DNA of 64,000 nt from Ketobacter sp. MCCC 1A13808 (lineage in GTDB: Bacteria > Pseudomonadota > Gammaproteobacteria > Pseudomonadales > Ketobacteraceae), in assembly GCF_009746715.1 (NCBI RefSeq), contig NZ_VRKW01000012.1, positions 59,577-123,576 on the forward strand, read 5' to 3'. The translations under genes and the position numbers were made by a program. The notes below the pieces were generated by a model, which saw nothing but the letters and a program-made list of their open reading frames with translations, searched no databases and was not told the DNA's origin. Of the stretch, positions 29,280-37,953 are shown piece by piece (the first letter of the stretch is position 1; every line of letters starts with the position of its first letter).

Positions 29280-29413
29280 TCAATCGGCCGCGTGTCGGAG
29301 AGAGAGTGAGTGTATCAATTCTTGTAACAAAATATAGACATGACATTGAGCCGTGTTCCCGTTAGCTTAGCGGGTTACCCGACCCACCTTAGAGTAAAGA
29401 TAGGACACCGCAA

Positions 29414-30154
29414 ATGGTAGAAGCCTCCAGAGAGCAGGAACAACAACAAAAAATTTTGGTGGTCGATGACGACTCAAGACTACGGGCCCTGTTGCAGCGG
29501 TATCTGGAAGAACAGGGATTTCTGGTGAAAGCCGTTGCCGACGGTGAACAGATGGATCGTGCGTTATCCCGGGAAATCTATTCCCTGATGGTGCTGGATC
29601 TGATGCTACCGGGTGAAGACGGCATGTCGATTTGCAGCCGGCTGCGGGAAAAGGACCACCAGATACCGATCATTATGCTGACTGCGAAAGGCGACGATGC
29701 GGATCGTATTAATGGCCTGGAAGCCGGGGCTGACGATTATCTGCCCAAACCATTTAACCCCAGAGAGCTGCTGGCCCGGGTAAAAGCGGTGCTGCGTCGC
29801 CAGGTGAAAGAGTTGCCGGGGGCACCTTCGCAACAGGAAACCATCGTTACATTCGGCCCGTTCAGTCTGGATTTATCCACCCGCACTTTAACCAAAGATG
29901 GCGAAGCCGTGGCCCTGACAACCGGGGAGTTTGCCGTTATGAAGGCGCTGGTGCAGCATCCGCGAGAACCCCTGACCCGGGATAAGCTGATGAATCTGGC
30001 CCGCGGGCGTGAGTGGAGTGCGATGGAACGCAGTATCGACGTTCAGGTATCGCGTCTGCGTCGGCTGATCGAAGACGACCCCTCCAATTCCCGTTATATC
30101 CAGACCGTTTGGGGGGTCGGTTATGTGTTTGTTCCGGACGGCAATGCAGGCTGA
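29414..30154 (+). CDS. ompR: Two-component response regulator OmpR
   Basis: 246 residues. The receiver domain (about 12-130) has the acidic pair in VVDDDSRLR, phosphoacceptor Asp62 in VLDLMLPGEDG and Lys in DDYLPKPFNPREL. A winged-helix DNA-binding domain follows (SLDLSTRTLTKDGEAVALT to WGVGYVFVPDG). It is close in length and ending to E. coli OmpR. The sensor envZ follows after 45 bases. It probably controls porins and other envelope genes with medium osmolarity; direct control of the divergent RND operon is possible but unproven. Confidence 0.93.
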   Translation: MVEASREQEQQQKILVVDDDSRLRALLQRYLEEQGFLVKAVADGEQMDRALSREIYSLMVLDLMLPGEDGMSICSRLREKDHQIPIIMLTAKGDDADRINGLEAGADDYLPKPFNPRELLARVKAVLRRQVKELPGAPSQQETIVTFGPFSLDLSTRTLTKDGEAVALTTGEFAVMKALVQHPREPLTRDKLMNLARGREWSAMERSIDVQVSRLRRLIEDDPSNSRYIQTVWGVGYVFVPDGNAG

Positions 30155-30199
30155 TTCTTACGTTGCTAAGTAACCTGACCGTATAGCTAGACCGAGTTT

Positions 30200-31519
30200 A
30201 TGACGTTTATTCCTAAATCCTCCTTTTGGCGCACCACCTTACTGGTTTGGCTGGTGATTCTGCTCAGCCAGATTGCCATATTGTGGTTCGCCGTTTCCTA
30301 TCTTTACCTGCCCGGTATCAAACAGAATGCGCAATTGGTGGCGCTGGAAGTGGACACCATTCGTTTCTTGGTTAATAGCGAACGTAAGGTGGAATTTCTG
30401 CAGCGGCTGCAACAGCAACACAGTATTGATATTACTTACGATGCGGCGTCACTTCCCCCGGAATACGAAGGTTTGTTCAGTGAGATATTTGTATCGCCCA
30501 TGCGCAAGCGTCTAGGCCCGGGTGCGCAGGTGCGCCTGGGCTTTGATCCGGACCCCAGTATTTGGGTGAGCACGCCGCAACTGGGAACCTTATGGGTGCG
30601 CTTTCCGCTCGAAAATTTCGGGCGCTACGAAGCGATGGCGTTTCTGGCCTGGGTGATCGGTACGCCGGTGCTGGCGTTTTTGGTGGCCAGTTTTTTTGTG
30701 CGGCAGTTAAACCGTCCTTTAAAAAACCTGGAGTCGGCCGCGCGTCGTATTGGCCGCGGGGAACCGGTCAAGGATCGTTTGTTACCCAACGCTACCCGAG
30801 AAATAAACGCGGTCAACCAGGCGTTCTTGCAGATGAGTGAAAATCTGCAACGGGTAGACCGCGAGCGAGCCTTGCTGCTGGCCGGAATCTCTCATGATTT
30901 GCGCACCCCGTTGACGCGCATGCGTCTGACGGCCGAATTATTGGGAGAGTCCGAATTCACAGAAGGTATGGTGCGGGATATTGAAGATATGAACGCCATT
31001 CTGGATCAGTTTATTTTGTTCGTGCGTGACGGTAGCGACGAGAAAACCGAAGTAGGTGATTTGAACGAAGTGATTGGTGAAGTGGTGTCGCAATTCGAAT
31101 CTGAAAACCGGGCGGTGCGCACGGACTTGCAGCCGTTACCGGGCATTTCCCTGAAACGGTTGTCCTTAAAGCGCATGTTTGCCAATCTGATTGGGAACGC
31201 TATTCGTCATGGTGGTGGCGATGTGGAAGTGCACAGTGGTATGGAGGACGGCGAGATATGCGTTCGGGTTGCAGACCGCGGAGCCGGATTGACAGAAACA
31301 GAAATGCACGACTTGTTCGAGCCGTTCGCGCGGGGGGATCAGAGCAGGACCACCACCGGTTCCGGGCTGGGTTTGGCGATTGTTAAGCGCATAGTGGATA
31401 TGCATCACGGACGGGTGCGGCTGCAGAACAGGGAAGGCGGCGGGCTGGAAGCGATTGTGACGTTCCCGGTTACGGGGGATCTGGTTCCGCCGGAATCCCT
31501 AATGGCCCACCTGCGTTAA
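30200..31519 (+). CDS. envZ: Sensor histidine kinase EnvZ
   Basis: 439 residues with two membrane segments (about 13-34 and 150-170) around a periplasmic domain. A HAMP domain follows (RQLNRPLKNLESAARRIGRG), then the phosphorylation box AGISHDLRTPLTRMRL and an ATP-binding domain with NLIGNAIRHGGG and TTGSGLGLAIVKRIVDMH. It phosphorylates OmpR. The gene is closed by a hairpin at 31521. Confidence 0.93.
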   Translation: MTFIPKSSFWRTTLLVWLVILLSQIAILWFAVSYLYLPGIKQNAQLVALEVDTIRFLVNSERKVEFLQRLQQQHSIDITYDAASLPPEYEGLFSEIFVSPMRKRLGPGAQVRLGFDPDPSIWVSTPQLGTLWVRFPLENFGRYEAMAFLAWVIGTPVLAFLVASFFVRQLNRPLKNLESAARRIGRGEPVKDRLLPNATREINAVNQAFLQMSENLQRVDRERALLLAGISHDLRTPLTRMRLTAELLGESEFTEGMVRDIEDMNAILDQFILFVRDGSDEKTEVGDLNEVIGEVVSQFESENRAVRTDLQPLPGISLKRLSLKRMFANLIGNAIRHGGGDVEVHSGMEDGEICVRVADRGAGLTETEMHDLFEPFARGDQSRTTTGSGLGLAIVKRIVDMHHGRVRLQNREGGGLEAIVTFPVTGDLVPPESLMAHLR

Positions 31520-31520
31520 C

Positions 31521-31553
31521 AGCGGGCGGGCGTCGTCTGTTCCAGCCCGCTTT
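31521..31553 (+). terminator. Terminator candidate after envZ
   Basis: Arms AGCGGGC (31521-31527) and GCCCGCT (31545-31551) start two bases after the envZ stop codon. Only three T residues follow. It could also serve convergent trhO. Confidence 0.55.
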
Positions 31554-31598
31554 CCAGGGTAGGCCAGCGTTGAACACACGGCCTCTGCTTGCGGAGCG

Positions 31599-32597
31599 CT
31601 AACCCTGATCCCTTTGCGCATTCTTATGCGCCCGCTTTTCGGCTCTTCGTTGTTGCGTCAGCGAGCGCTGATCACCGCCCAGGTGCTGTTCGCCCCGTTG
31701 CCGGGCCAAACGGATTTGTTTTTCGCGCTGGGCGAAGCGGCGCTTTTGATCCGTACTCAGTGCTTCATAGCAGCGATGGCAACTGACACCGGCTTGATAA
31801 TGTTTGTGTTCTTTTTCCTGCTCGGTGATGGGGCGGCGGCAGGCGTGGCATTGGTCGTATTCGCCTTTTTCCAGATTGTGATTCACGGTGACGCGATTAT
31901 CGAAAACAAAGCACTCACCTTGCCACAGTGATTGTTCCGGTGGCACGGTTTCCAGGTATTTCAGAATGCCCCCTTCCAGGTGGTACACCTGATCAAAGCC
32001 TTGCTCTTTCAGATACGCGGTGGATTTTTCGCAGCGAATACCCCCGGTACAGAACATGGCGACTTTTTTGTGTTGTTCCGGTTTCAGGTTGTCACTGACA
32101 AATCGGGGAAACTCCCGGAAGCTCTTGGTGCGGGGATCAACTGCACCCTTAAAGCTGCCGATTTCCACTTCGTAGTCGTTGCGGGTGTCGATGACCAGCA
32201 CCTCGGGGTCGCTGATCAGGTCGTTCCAGTGTTCCGGTTTCACGTAGGTTCCCACCACCCGTTGCGGGTCGATACCCGGTACACCCAGGGTCACTATCTC
32301 TTTTTTCAGTTTGACTTTGGTGCGGTAGAAAGGCTGCTGGTCGTCGAATGATTCTTTGCTGTCGAGCTGTGCCAGTCGCGGATCACTGCGTAAGTGGTTG
32401 AGCACCGCATCGATACCGGCGCGGCTGCCGGAAACGGTGCCGTTGATGCCTTCGATTGCCAGTAGCAGCGTGCCTTTGACATCATTGGCCAGCATGACAT
32501 CCAGCAAGGGTTGTCGCAGCGCTTCAAAGTTATCCAGGGTGACGAATTTATAAAGCGCACACACCACCACCGGTGTGTCGGTATGGGAAAGGGTCAT
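31599..32597 (-). CDS. trhO: tRNA uridine(34) hydroxylase TrhO (rhodanese-like, YceA)
   Basis: 332 residues. An N-terminal acylphosphatase-like part ([16 protein letters not shown]) precedes a rhodanese domain with catalytic Cys in [16 protein letters not shown], matching YceA/TrhO. A Cys-containing zinc-finger-like segment ([11 protein letters not shown] and SCHRCYEAL) and a basic tail follow. TrhO hydroxylates the wobble uridine of several tRNAs on the way to cmo5U/mo5U. It converges on envZ. Confidence 0.93.
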   Translation of the reverse strand: MTLSHTDTPVVVCALYKFVTLDNFEALRQPLLDVMLANDVKGTLLLAIEGINGTVSGSRAGIDAVLNHLRSDPRLAQLDSKESFDDQQPFYRTKVKLKKEIVTLGVPGIDPQRVVGTYVKPEHWNDLISDPEVLVIDTRNDYEVEIGSFKGAVDPRTKSFREFPRFVSDNLKPEQHKKVAMFCTGGIRCEKSTAYLKEQGFDQVYHLEGGILKYLETVPPEQSLWQGECFVFDNRVTVNHNLEKGEYDQCHACRRPITEQEKEHKHYQAGVSCHRCYEALSTDQKRRFAQREKQIRLARQRGEQHLGGDQRSLTQQRRAEKRAHKNAQRDQG

Positions 32598-32856
32598 TTT
32601 GTGCCTCGCAGTCTGGATCGTAAATCCAGGGCGGTTGTTTTAAACGGGGTGATAAAATCGGGGCAATTGTAGCGAATTTCGCGGCATTTGGGCAGGCCGC
32701 GGGGTGACGGGCATCGTTATTGCGGTCGCTCTACAGGAAACAGTATTAAAATTAGAAGCTTATGGCATCCGGATACGGTGGTGGAGCAGATCCATCTGAG
32801 CGCCTATACGTGATATGGTTAACCCTATAAACGAATTGAGCATGTAGTGACAGCGC

Positions 32857-34473
32857 GTGAAAAAAACCAAAAAAGCCGATAAGAATGCCCGTAAATCCGT
32901 TCATGTGTCCTTGCCAGGCCGCCCCGGCGCTAAAATTCTGCCTGCCGCAGAGGCCGTGGCCTTTGCCCGCCAATTAAGCCATCAGCAACAGTGGGCGGTG
33001 ACGGCGGTAATGATGCAGCAAATTACCGATCAGGTGCCCGGGTTCGAGGATGCCTGGCTGGTTTGGTTTGAGGCCTGTCATGGCATGGGGGATTTCGGGG
33101 CGTTGGCCCGGGTAGCGACCCGCTGTCTGAACCATAAGCCGCGTTTTGTTCCTGCCCTCATCGCGCTATCAACGGCATTGCGCTTTAATCAACGGCACGA
33201 TGAAGCCCGCGCCTTGATTGAAAAAGCCCTCAAGCTGGAGCCGGCGAACGCCGGAGTGTTAAACCATTTGGGCATTTTATTGAAGGAAACCGGTGAGCTG
33301 CAGGCCGCGCTGGAAACATTCAATCGCTGCATACGGATTCAACCCGAATCGGGTGAGGCGTACTGGAACCGCTCCGATTTGCTTCATTCGCCTTCGGATC
33401 AGGATATTGGTGAGATGCTGGGGTTGCTCGAACGCAGCGGGTTATCCGATGCCGACAGGATCCGCCTGCATTATGCGCTTTCCCGCGCTTATGAGTTTCG
33501 CGCTGAGTTCGACCAGCAGTTTGATCAGATTGCCGCGGGTGCAGACCTGAAACGCAGCACAGCGCAGTACGATCACGGTCACGAAATGGCCCAGCTGCGG
33601 CGGATTCCGGACTGTTTTAATAACACCATCTGGCAAGCACCATCACAGGCGCAAGGAATGTCCGCAGCGACAGACCGATCGGCAGGGGCCGGGTTATGCA
33701 CTCCGGTATTTATTTGTGGTTTGCCCCGCAGCGGTACCACCCTGGTAGAACAGATTCTTTCTAGCCATGATCGTGTTGTGGCGGGAGATGAGCTGAACGC
33801 GCTGCCGCTGGCCACCGCGCGATTATTAAAGCAGAAAGGCATCCGCAAAGCGTTTCCTGAGTGGGTAGGTGAGTTAACGGACGGGGAGTGGCAACAAATA
33901 GGGGCGTTCTACCTGGAGCAGACAGAGTCGCTGCAACAGAAAGGATTTTTCACGGACAAAAATCTGCAAAACTACAAAGCCGTCGGCTTGATTCGCCGGG
34001 CACTGCCGCAAGCCAAAATTATTTATTGCACCCGTAATCCGATGGATACTTTGTGGAGTTGTTACCGGCAATTATTCGGTGACGGTTTATTATTTACCTA
34101 TTCGCAAACGGAGCTAGCCGATACCTGGAATGCGGCCAATAAACTGATGCAGTTTTGGCAGCAACAATTAACTGATCGGATTTTTGTGGTTGAGCACGAG
34201 CAACTATTGGCCGACCAGGAGTCAGTTACCAGGTCGTTGCTGGAATTTGTGGGTTTGGAATGGAGCGAAAATTGTCTTCAGTTCCATCAAAACCCGCGAG
34301 CGGTAAACATCGTATCCGCGTTGCAAGTGCGGCAACCGTTGGATCAACATCGGGGCGGTCAGTGGAAACGATATCAAGACCGGCTGCAACCGATGTTGCA
34401 AGCGCTGGACTTTAATGATGACGAAGCGGAATTGAATAATCCGGTTTCGGATAAGCCGAATATGGAAAACTAA
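32857..34473 (+). CDS. TPR-containing sulfotransferase
   Basis: 538 residues from a GTG start. Residues 40-260 hold TPR-like helical repeats (ALIEKALKLEPANAGVLNHL and ALETFNRCIRIQPESGEAYW). A sulfotransferase domain follows, with the PAPS-binding loop FICGLPRSGTTLVEQILSSH and the 3'-phosphate motif IIYCTRNPMDTLWSCYRQ. The closest architecture is TPR plus Sulfotransfer_3, as in bacterial protein or metabolite sulfotransferases; the acceptor is unknown. The start site is weak, but the first ATG would cut into the TPR region. It overlaps the next gene by one base (TAATG). Confidence 0.88.
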   Translation: MKKTKKADKNARKSVHVSLPGRPGAKILPAAEAVAFARQLSHQQQWAVTAVMMQQITDQVPGFEDAWLVWFEACHGMGDFGALARVATRCLNHKPRFVPALIALSTALRFNQRHDEARALIEKALKLEPANAGVLNHLGILLKETGELQAALETFNRCIRIQPESGEAYWNRSDLLHSPSDQDIGEMLGLLERSGLSDADRIRLHYALSRAYEFRAEFDQQFDQIAAGADLKRSTAQYDHGHEMAQLRRIPDCFNNTIWQAPSQAQGMSAATDRSAGAGLCTPVFICGLPRSGTTLVEQILSSHDRVVAGDELNALPLATARLLKQKGIRKAFPEWVGELTDGEWQQIGAFYLEQTESLQQKGFFTDKNLQNYKAVGLIRRALPQAKIIYCTRNPMDTLWSCYRQLFGDGLLFTYSQTELADTWNAANKLMQFWQQQLTDRIFVVEHEQLLADQESVTRSLLEFVGLEWSENCLQFHQNPRAVNIVSALQVRQPLDQHRGGQWKRYQDRLQPMLQALDFNDDEAELNNPVSDKPNMEN

Positions 34474-34778
34474 TGTCGATATTGTGGTGGTTGTTGTTCT
34501 TCGTTATAGCATTAGGGCTTTGGTGGCATCTGATGGGCACGCGGGAGCATGCATTGCTGATGGCTCAGGAGCACTGCGATCAAATGGGGGTGCAATTCCT
34601 GGACGGCAGCGTGATGCGGGACGGCTTTCGTTTCCCGCGTAATCGCAGTGGGACGGTGGTGTTATTGCAGCGCTTTTCATTTGAGTTTTCCACCAGTGGA
34701 GACCAGCGCTATCTGGGGCATGCGGAATTGATTGGCAAGCGCGTTGTGAAGATGGCGCTAGAAGCGCACCGTATGTAA
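34473..34778 (+). CDS. DUF3301 family membrane protein
   Basis: 101 residues. One N-terminal membrane helix (MSILWWLLFFVIALGLWWHL) is followed by a soluble domain with ALLMAQEHCDQMGVQFLDGS and RFSFEFSTSGDQRYLGHAEL, matching DUF3301. It is coupled to the sulfotransferase gene by a 1-base overlap and overlaps the 3' end of the convergent hydrolase gene by 21 bases. Function unknown. Confidence 0.85.
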   Translation: MSILWWLLFFVIALGLWWHLMGTREHALLMAQEHCDQMGVQFLDGSVMRDGFRFPRNRSGTVVLLQRFSFEFSTSGDQRYLGHAELIGKRVVKMALEAHRM

Positions 34779-35753
34779 TTCGTTATTGCGGAAAACCTGC
34801 GACTCGTGCTTGTGCAAGAACGCTTGGACTGCGGCCACGGTAAGCACAGCATCTTCCTCGTGGGGTACGTGCCCCAGATCGTCAAAAATAACCACCTCGT
34901 TGTTCGGTAAATCCCGGGCAAAAAGTTCAGCGTTACGGGGTGGAATAAGCTGGTCTTTTGCTCCCCATAACACCAGAGTCGGTTGCTGGATAGTGCGAAT
35001 CCGGTCGATGTCGTCGGCGGGGTGCAATTGTTCGAAGCGGGCTCGCAGCGCTGCGCGATTGCCTTCGCGGGCGGCCAGATCATAATAGCGATCAACCAGT
35101 TCGGGGGTCACCCGGGCCGGATCGCCGTAAACGTTTTCTACGCTCGATTTCACGATTGAACGCGGTAATACATTTTTCATTATCTGGTTGAGTACCGGTG
35201 TTTGTGAAATCCGGAATGCGAGTGGGACTGAGGTGGCCTGAAAGGGATATCCGGCGGAGTCCACCAGTATCAGTGCCTGCACCCGTTCCGGAAAGTCCGC
35301 TGCAGTCGTCCAGGCAATATTGCCGCCTAATGAATTTCCCGCCAGAACAAAACGGTCCACGCCCTTGGCATCGAGCACCGACATAACAAAGCGTACATAG
35401 GCTTCTTTGGTGTAATTGTTGTCTTTTCTGGGTCCGGTAAGACCGAAACCGGGCAAGTCAAAACGGATCACCCGATGCTGATCATTCAGGGCTGCGGTCC
35501 AACCGTCCCAGGTATGCAGGCTGGCGGATGTCCCATGCAACAGCACCAGAGGCACGGGGTCGTTTTGTGGCCCTTCGTCACGGATGTGGGTATGTTGCCC
35601 GTCTACGTTAATGAATTCTGAAGGCGGCTGTGCCCATCGATCGGTTAATGCCTCCAGCGGTATATCGCTTTGCCAATTAATGGCGACAAAGCCCGCAACC
35701 AGTACGATGACCAAGCCAGCAAGGGCCAGTAGTCCCCTGAAAATCCATTTCAT
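34758..35753 (-). CDS. Alpha/beta hydrolase
   Basis: 331 residues with an N-terminal membrane or signal segment (about 6-27). The hydrolase fold shows the oxyanion region LVLLHGTSASLHTWDGW, the nucleophile elbow AGNSLGGNIAW (Ser), a putative acid in LVLWGAKDQLIPP and the catalytic His in DDLGHVPHEED. It is probably attached to the membrane facing the periplasm. The substrate cannot be inferred. It lies 174 bases after the NiCoT-like gene on the same strand. Confidence 0.88.
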   Translation of the reverse strand: MKWIFRGLLALAGLVIVLVAGFVAINWQSDIPLEALTDRWAQPPSEFINVDGQHTHIRDEGPQNDPVPLVLLHGTSASLHTWDGWTAALNDQHRVIRFDLPGFGLTGPRKDNNYTKEAYVRFVMSVLDAKGVDRFVLAGNSLGGNIAWTTAADFPERVQALILVDSAGYPFQATSVPLAFRISQTPVLNQIMKNVLPRSIVKSSVENVYGDPARVTPELVDRYYDLAAREGNRAALRARFEQLHPADDIDRIRTIQQPTLVLWGAKDQLIPPRNAELFARDLPNNEVVIFDDLGHVPHEEDAVLTVAAVQAFLHKHESQVFRNNELHTVRF

Positions 35754-35927
35754 GATTCGCTCCTATGGACTGCTGCATCCGAATGGATTTCCCTTATAGT
35801 GCAAACCTGTTCGTAATTCCAGCGCAATCTAGGGTGCCGTGCCGGGTTGGGGGTCTTTAGTGGACTTTGCAAGGCGGTATTGGTCTCGATGAACGGTCCG
35901 TCTGCAGAATGACCCCCACTGGTTGAT
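35754..35927. other. Gap with a long-loop inverted repeat
   Basis: No gene. TTGGGGGTC (35847-35855) and GACCCCCA (35911-35918) are complementary around a 55-nt loop, between the NiCoT-like stop and the hydrolase start. This could be an mRNA 3' structure; weak evidence. Confidence 0.35.
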
Positions 35928-36677
35928 TCAGGAGTGTGTCAGTAACATCAGGCCAATCCCCGAGGTGATGACGCCGATTCCGATTTGCAGTCCGTGGTGC
36001 AAACGGCCCATGTGTTTTGACGTCAGGCTCAGCGGGATGGATATAATCAGTGAAAATACCAGCATACCGAGAATGGAGCCGGCGCCGAACAGCAGGATAT
36101 AAAGAACACCGGTGGCGGCGGATTCCACCTGATCCACAAATAGCAGCACCAGGGCGGCGGAGCCGGCCATACCGTGCAGCAGTCCCATGGAAAGGGCGCG
36201 TAGCGGCCAGCTTTTCGGGTGCAGGTGATCATGGGGTTTTTGTGAATGGGCGGCGGCAGGCCGGATCGAGCCGGTTAGTGTTAAAGACGGCGGCGCACCG
36301 GGTTCTTCCGCGCCGGTTTGCTCGTGGGAGTGCGCGTGAAAATGGACGATGCCATCCGGATGTTTGTGGGTGTGAAAGTGGACGCGGGATTTGCGGGCAC
36401 GGCGTAACACGTCGATTCCCAGCACGATCATCATGGCGCCCACAGCCATCTCCAGCCCGGAAGCGACTTGTTGCGGAATCAGCTGATCGCTCCAGAGTAC
36501 GATTGAGCCGATTAGCAGCAGCGTGAGGCTATGGCCAATACCCCAGGCGAAACCCTGACGGATCATCTGGCTTCTGGAGGGGTGGGTGCTCACCAGTGAG
36601 GCGACCGTCGCAATATGATCTGCCTCTAAAGCGTGGCGGACCCCCAATAAAAAACCCACAAAAAGCAGACTGACCAT
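35928..36677 (-). CDS. NiCoT-like nickel/cobalt or related metal transporter
   Basis: 249 residues with about six membrane segments. The first segment carries RHALEADHIATV, the HX4DH motif that defines NiCoT-type nickel/cobalt permeases. A cytosolic loop is very rich in histidine (HFHTHKHPDGIVHFHAHSHE), likely for metal binding. A second motif GLLHGMAGSAALV fits the related UreH/RcnA-like branch. Import or export of nickel or cobalt is a family inference. It overlaps the rlmG stop by one base (TAATG), so the two are coupled. Confidence 0.83.
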   Translation of the reverse strand: MVSLLFVGFLLGVRHALEADHIATVASLVSTHPSRSQMIRQGFAWGIGHSLTLLLIGSIVLWSDQLIPQQVASGLEMAVGAMMIVLGIDVLRRARKSRVHFHTHKHPDGIVHFHAHSHEQTGAEEPGAPPSLTLTGSIRPAAAHSQKPHDHLHPKSWPLRALSMGLLHGMAGSAALVLLFVDQVESAATGVLYILLFGAGSILGMLVFSLIISIPLSLTSKHMGRLHHGLQIGIGVITSGIGLMLLTHS

Positions 36678-37843
36678 TAATGCCCCTTGGTACGCGCACT
36701 GAGTACCACAAATTTTTTATTACTGCCGACCAAGGTGACCTGATCAAAATAGCGTTTGAGGTGGTCATGGTAATCCAGATGGCGGTTGCCGACCACAACG
36801 AACTCACCACCCGGAGCCAGTTGAGAGCGTGCATCTCGGAACATGCGGTTGGCAATATTGTCATCCACATGGGTGCCGGCATGAAACGGGGGGTTGCACA
36901 GAATCAGGTCTGCTGTTGCCGGTAAGTGATTTAGGCCATCCGCATTGATCAGGTTGAAGGTATTCTTCAAGCCACTGGCGGCAATGGATTGTTGGGCGCT
37001 TTTCAGAGCCAGGTAGGATTCATCCACCATACTGATCTGTGCCTGCGGATTTTTCCAGGCAGCGTAGCAGCCTAATGCGCCATTTCCGCAGCCCAAGTCC
37101 ACAATGTGTTGCTGACCTTGGCTTTCATTGCAACTGGCAGGAAAGTTTTCCAGCAGGATGCGGGTGCCGATATCCAGCTTTTGTTGTGAGAATACACTGG
37201 CGTAATTGATGAGTTGAAGCGGGGTGTTTTCGATACCGTATTGGATCGGCTCGGGAGCCGCACCCTTCAGCGCAGCATCGAAGCGGGCGTGTATCCGGCG
37301 TGCCTTCTTCTCCGCCCTTGAGGTTCGGGTCGGGCCGATCAAGCGTTCAAAACATTGGATCATGGAAGTGCTGAGGTGTTTGACCATGGCGGCACCGATA
37401 ATTTGTGTATCGGCGTGCAGGTGCGGTCGTAACCGGCACAATTGGTATTCCAGTAACGACAAGGTTTTAGGCACTTTAATCAGAACCAGATCGTACTTTC
37501 CCTGGGGCTGTTCCGTAGACACAATCCATGTCGATTCATCAAACGGCAGTCCATTGCGCTGCAGGTTTTGCAGTAATGCCAGGCGGCTGCAATAACTGTC
37601 GTTCCAGCTGTGCGGTTGCCATTGGTGCAGGCAGGTTGCCAGTGCGCCTGCGGCATCGTTTATCAACAAAACCCTGGGTTGTGCGTCAGTCTGGTCGGCG
37701 CAATGTTTCAGCAGCATCTCATCGGCGGCGTTCCAGGCCTGTAAAGGTGATTTCGGATGGAAATGGCGGGTTTGCAGTTTGAATTCACCGAAGGGGCAGG
37801 AGAACACCGGGGTCACACTGGTAGAGTTGGATTCGTTTGTCAT
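36677..37843 (-). CDS. rlmG: 23S rRNA (guanine-N2) methyltransferase RlmG
   Basis: 388 residues from ATG at 37843 (MTNESNSTS). An open extension to 37936 runs into the pckA terminator and is unlikely. The N-terminal half is a degenerate methyltransferase domain (LIKVPKTLSLLEYQLCRLRP, GPTRTSRAEKKARRIHARFD). The C-terminal half has the SAM-binding IVDLGCGNGALGCYAAWK and the catalytic NPPFH in DLILCNPPFHAGTH. RlmG methylates G1835 of 23S rRNA; RsmC is a close relative, but the linker fits RlmG better. It is followed by the coupled NiCoT-like gene. Confidence 0.88.
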   Translation of the reverse strand: MTNESNSTSVTPVFSCPFGEFKLQTRHFHPKSPLQAWNAADEMLLKHCADQTDAQPRVLLINDAAGALATCLHQWQPHSWNDSYCSRLALLQNLQRNGLPFDESTWIVSTEQPQGKYDLVLIKVPKTLSLLEYQLCRLRPHLHADTQIIGAAMVKHLSTSMIQCFERLIGPTRTSRAEKKARRIHARFDAALKGAAPEPIQYGIENTPLQLINYASVFSQQKLDIGTRILLENFPASCNESQGQQHIVDLGCGNGALGCYAAWKNPQAQISMVDESYLALKSAQQSIAASGLKNTFNLINADGLNHLPATADLILCNPPFHAGTHVDDNIANRMFRDARSQLAPGGEFVVVGNRHLDYHDHLKRYFDQVTLVGSNKKFVVLSARTKGH

Positions 37844-37897
37844 TGGCTGGGTAAAATCCCGAACAGAAAGGGTATCTGTTGATAAAAAGAAAATGCG

Positions 37898-37930
37898 AAA
37901 AAAAACCGCTGCGGGCGGGCCCGCAACGGT
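37898..37930 (-). terminator. Rho-independent terminator of pckA
   Basis: Stem TGCGGGC/GCCCGCA with a 2-base apex, extended past a mismatch by ACCG/CGGT. On the minus strand a run of T residues follows. It lies 24 bases after the pckA stop codon. Confidence 0.92.
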
Positions 37931-37953
37931 CTTCATTTTTTCAACGCCGGATA

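Noticed and set aside
37844..37936. Longer N-terminus for RlmG
   Set aside because: The extension runs into the pckA terminator hairpin and lacks family similarity.
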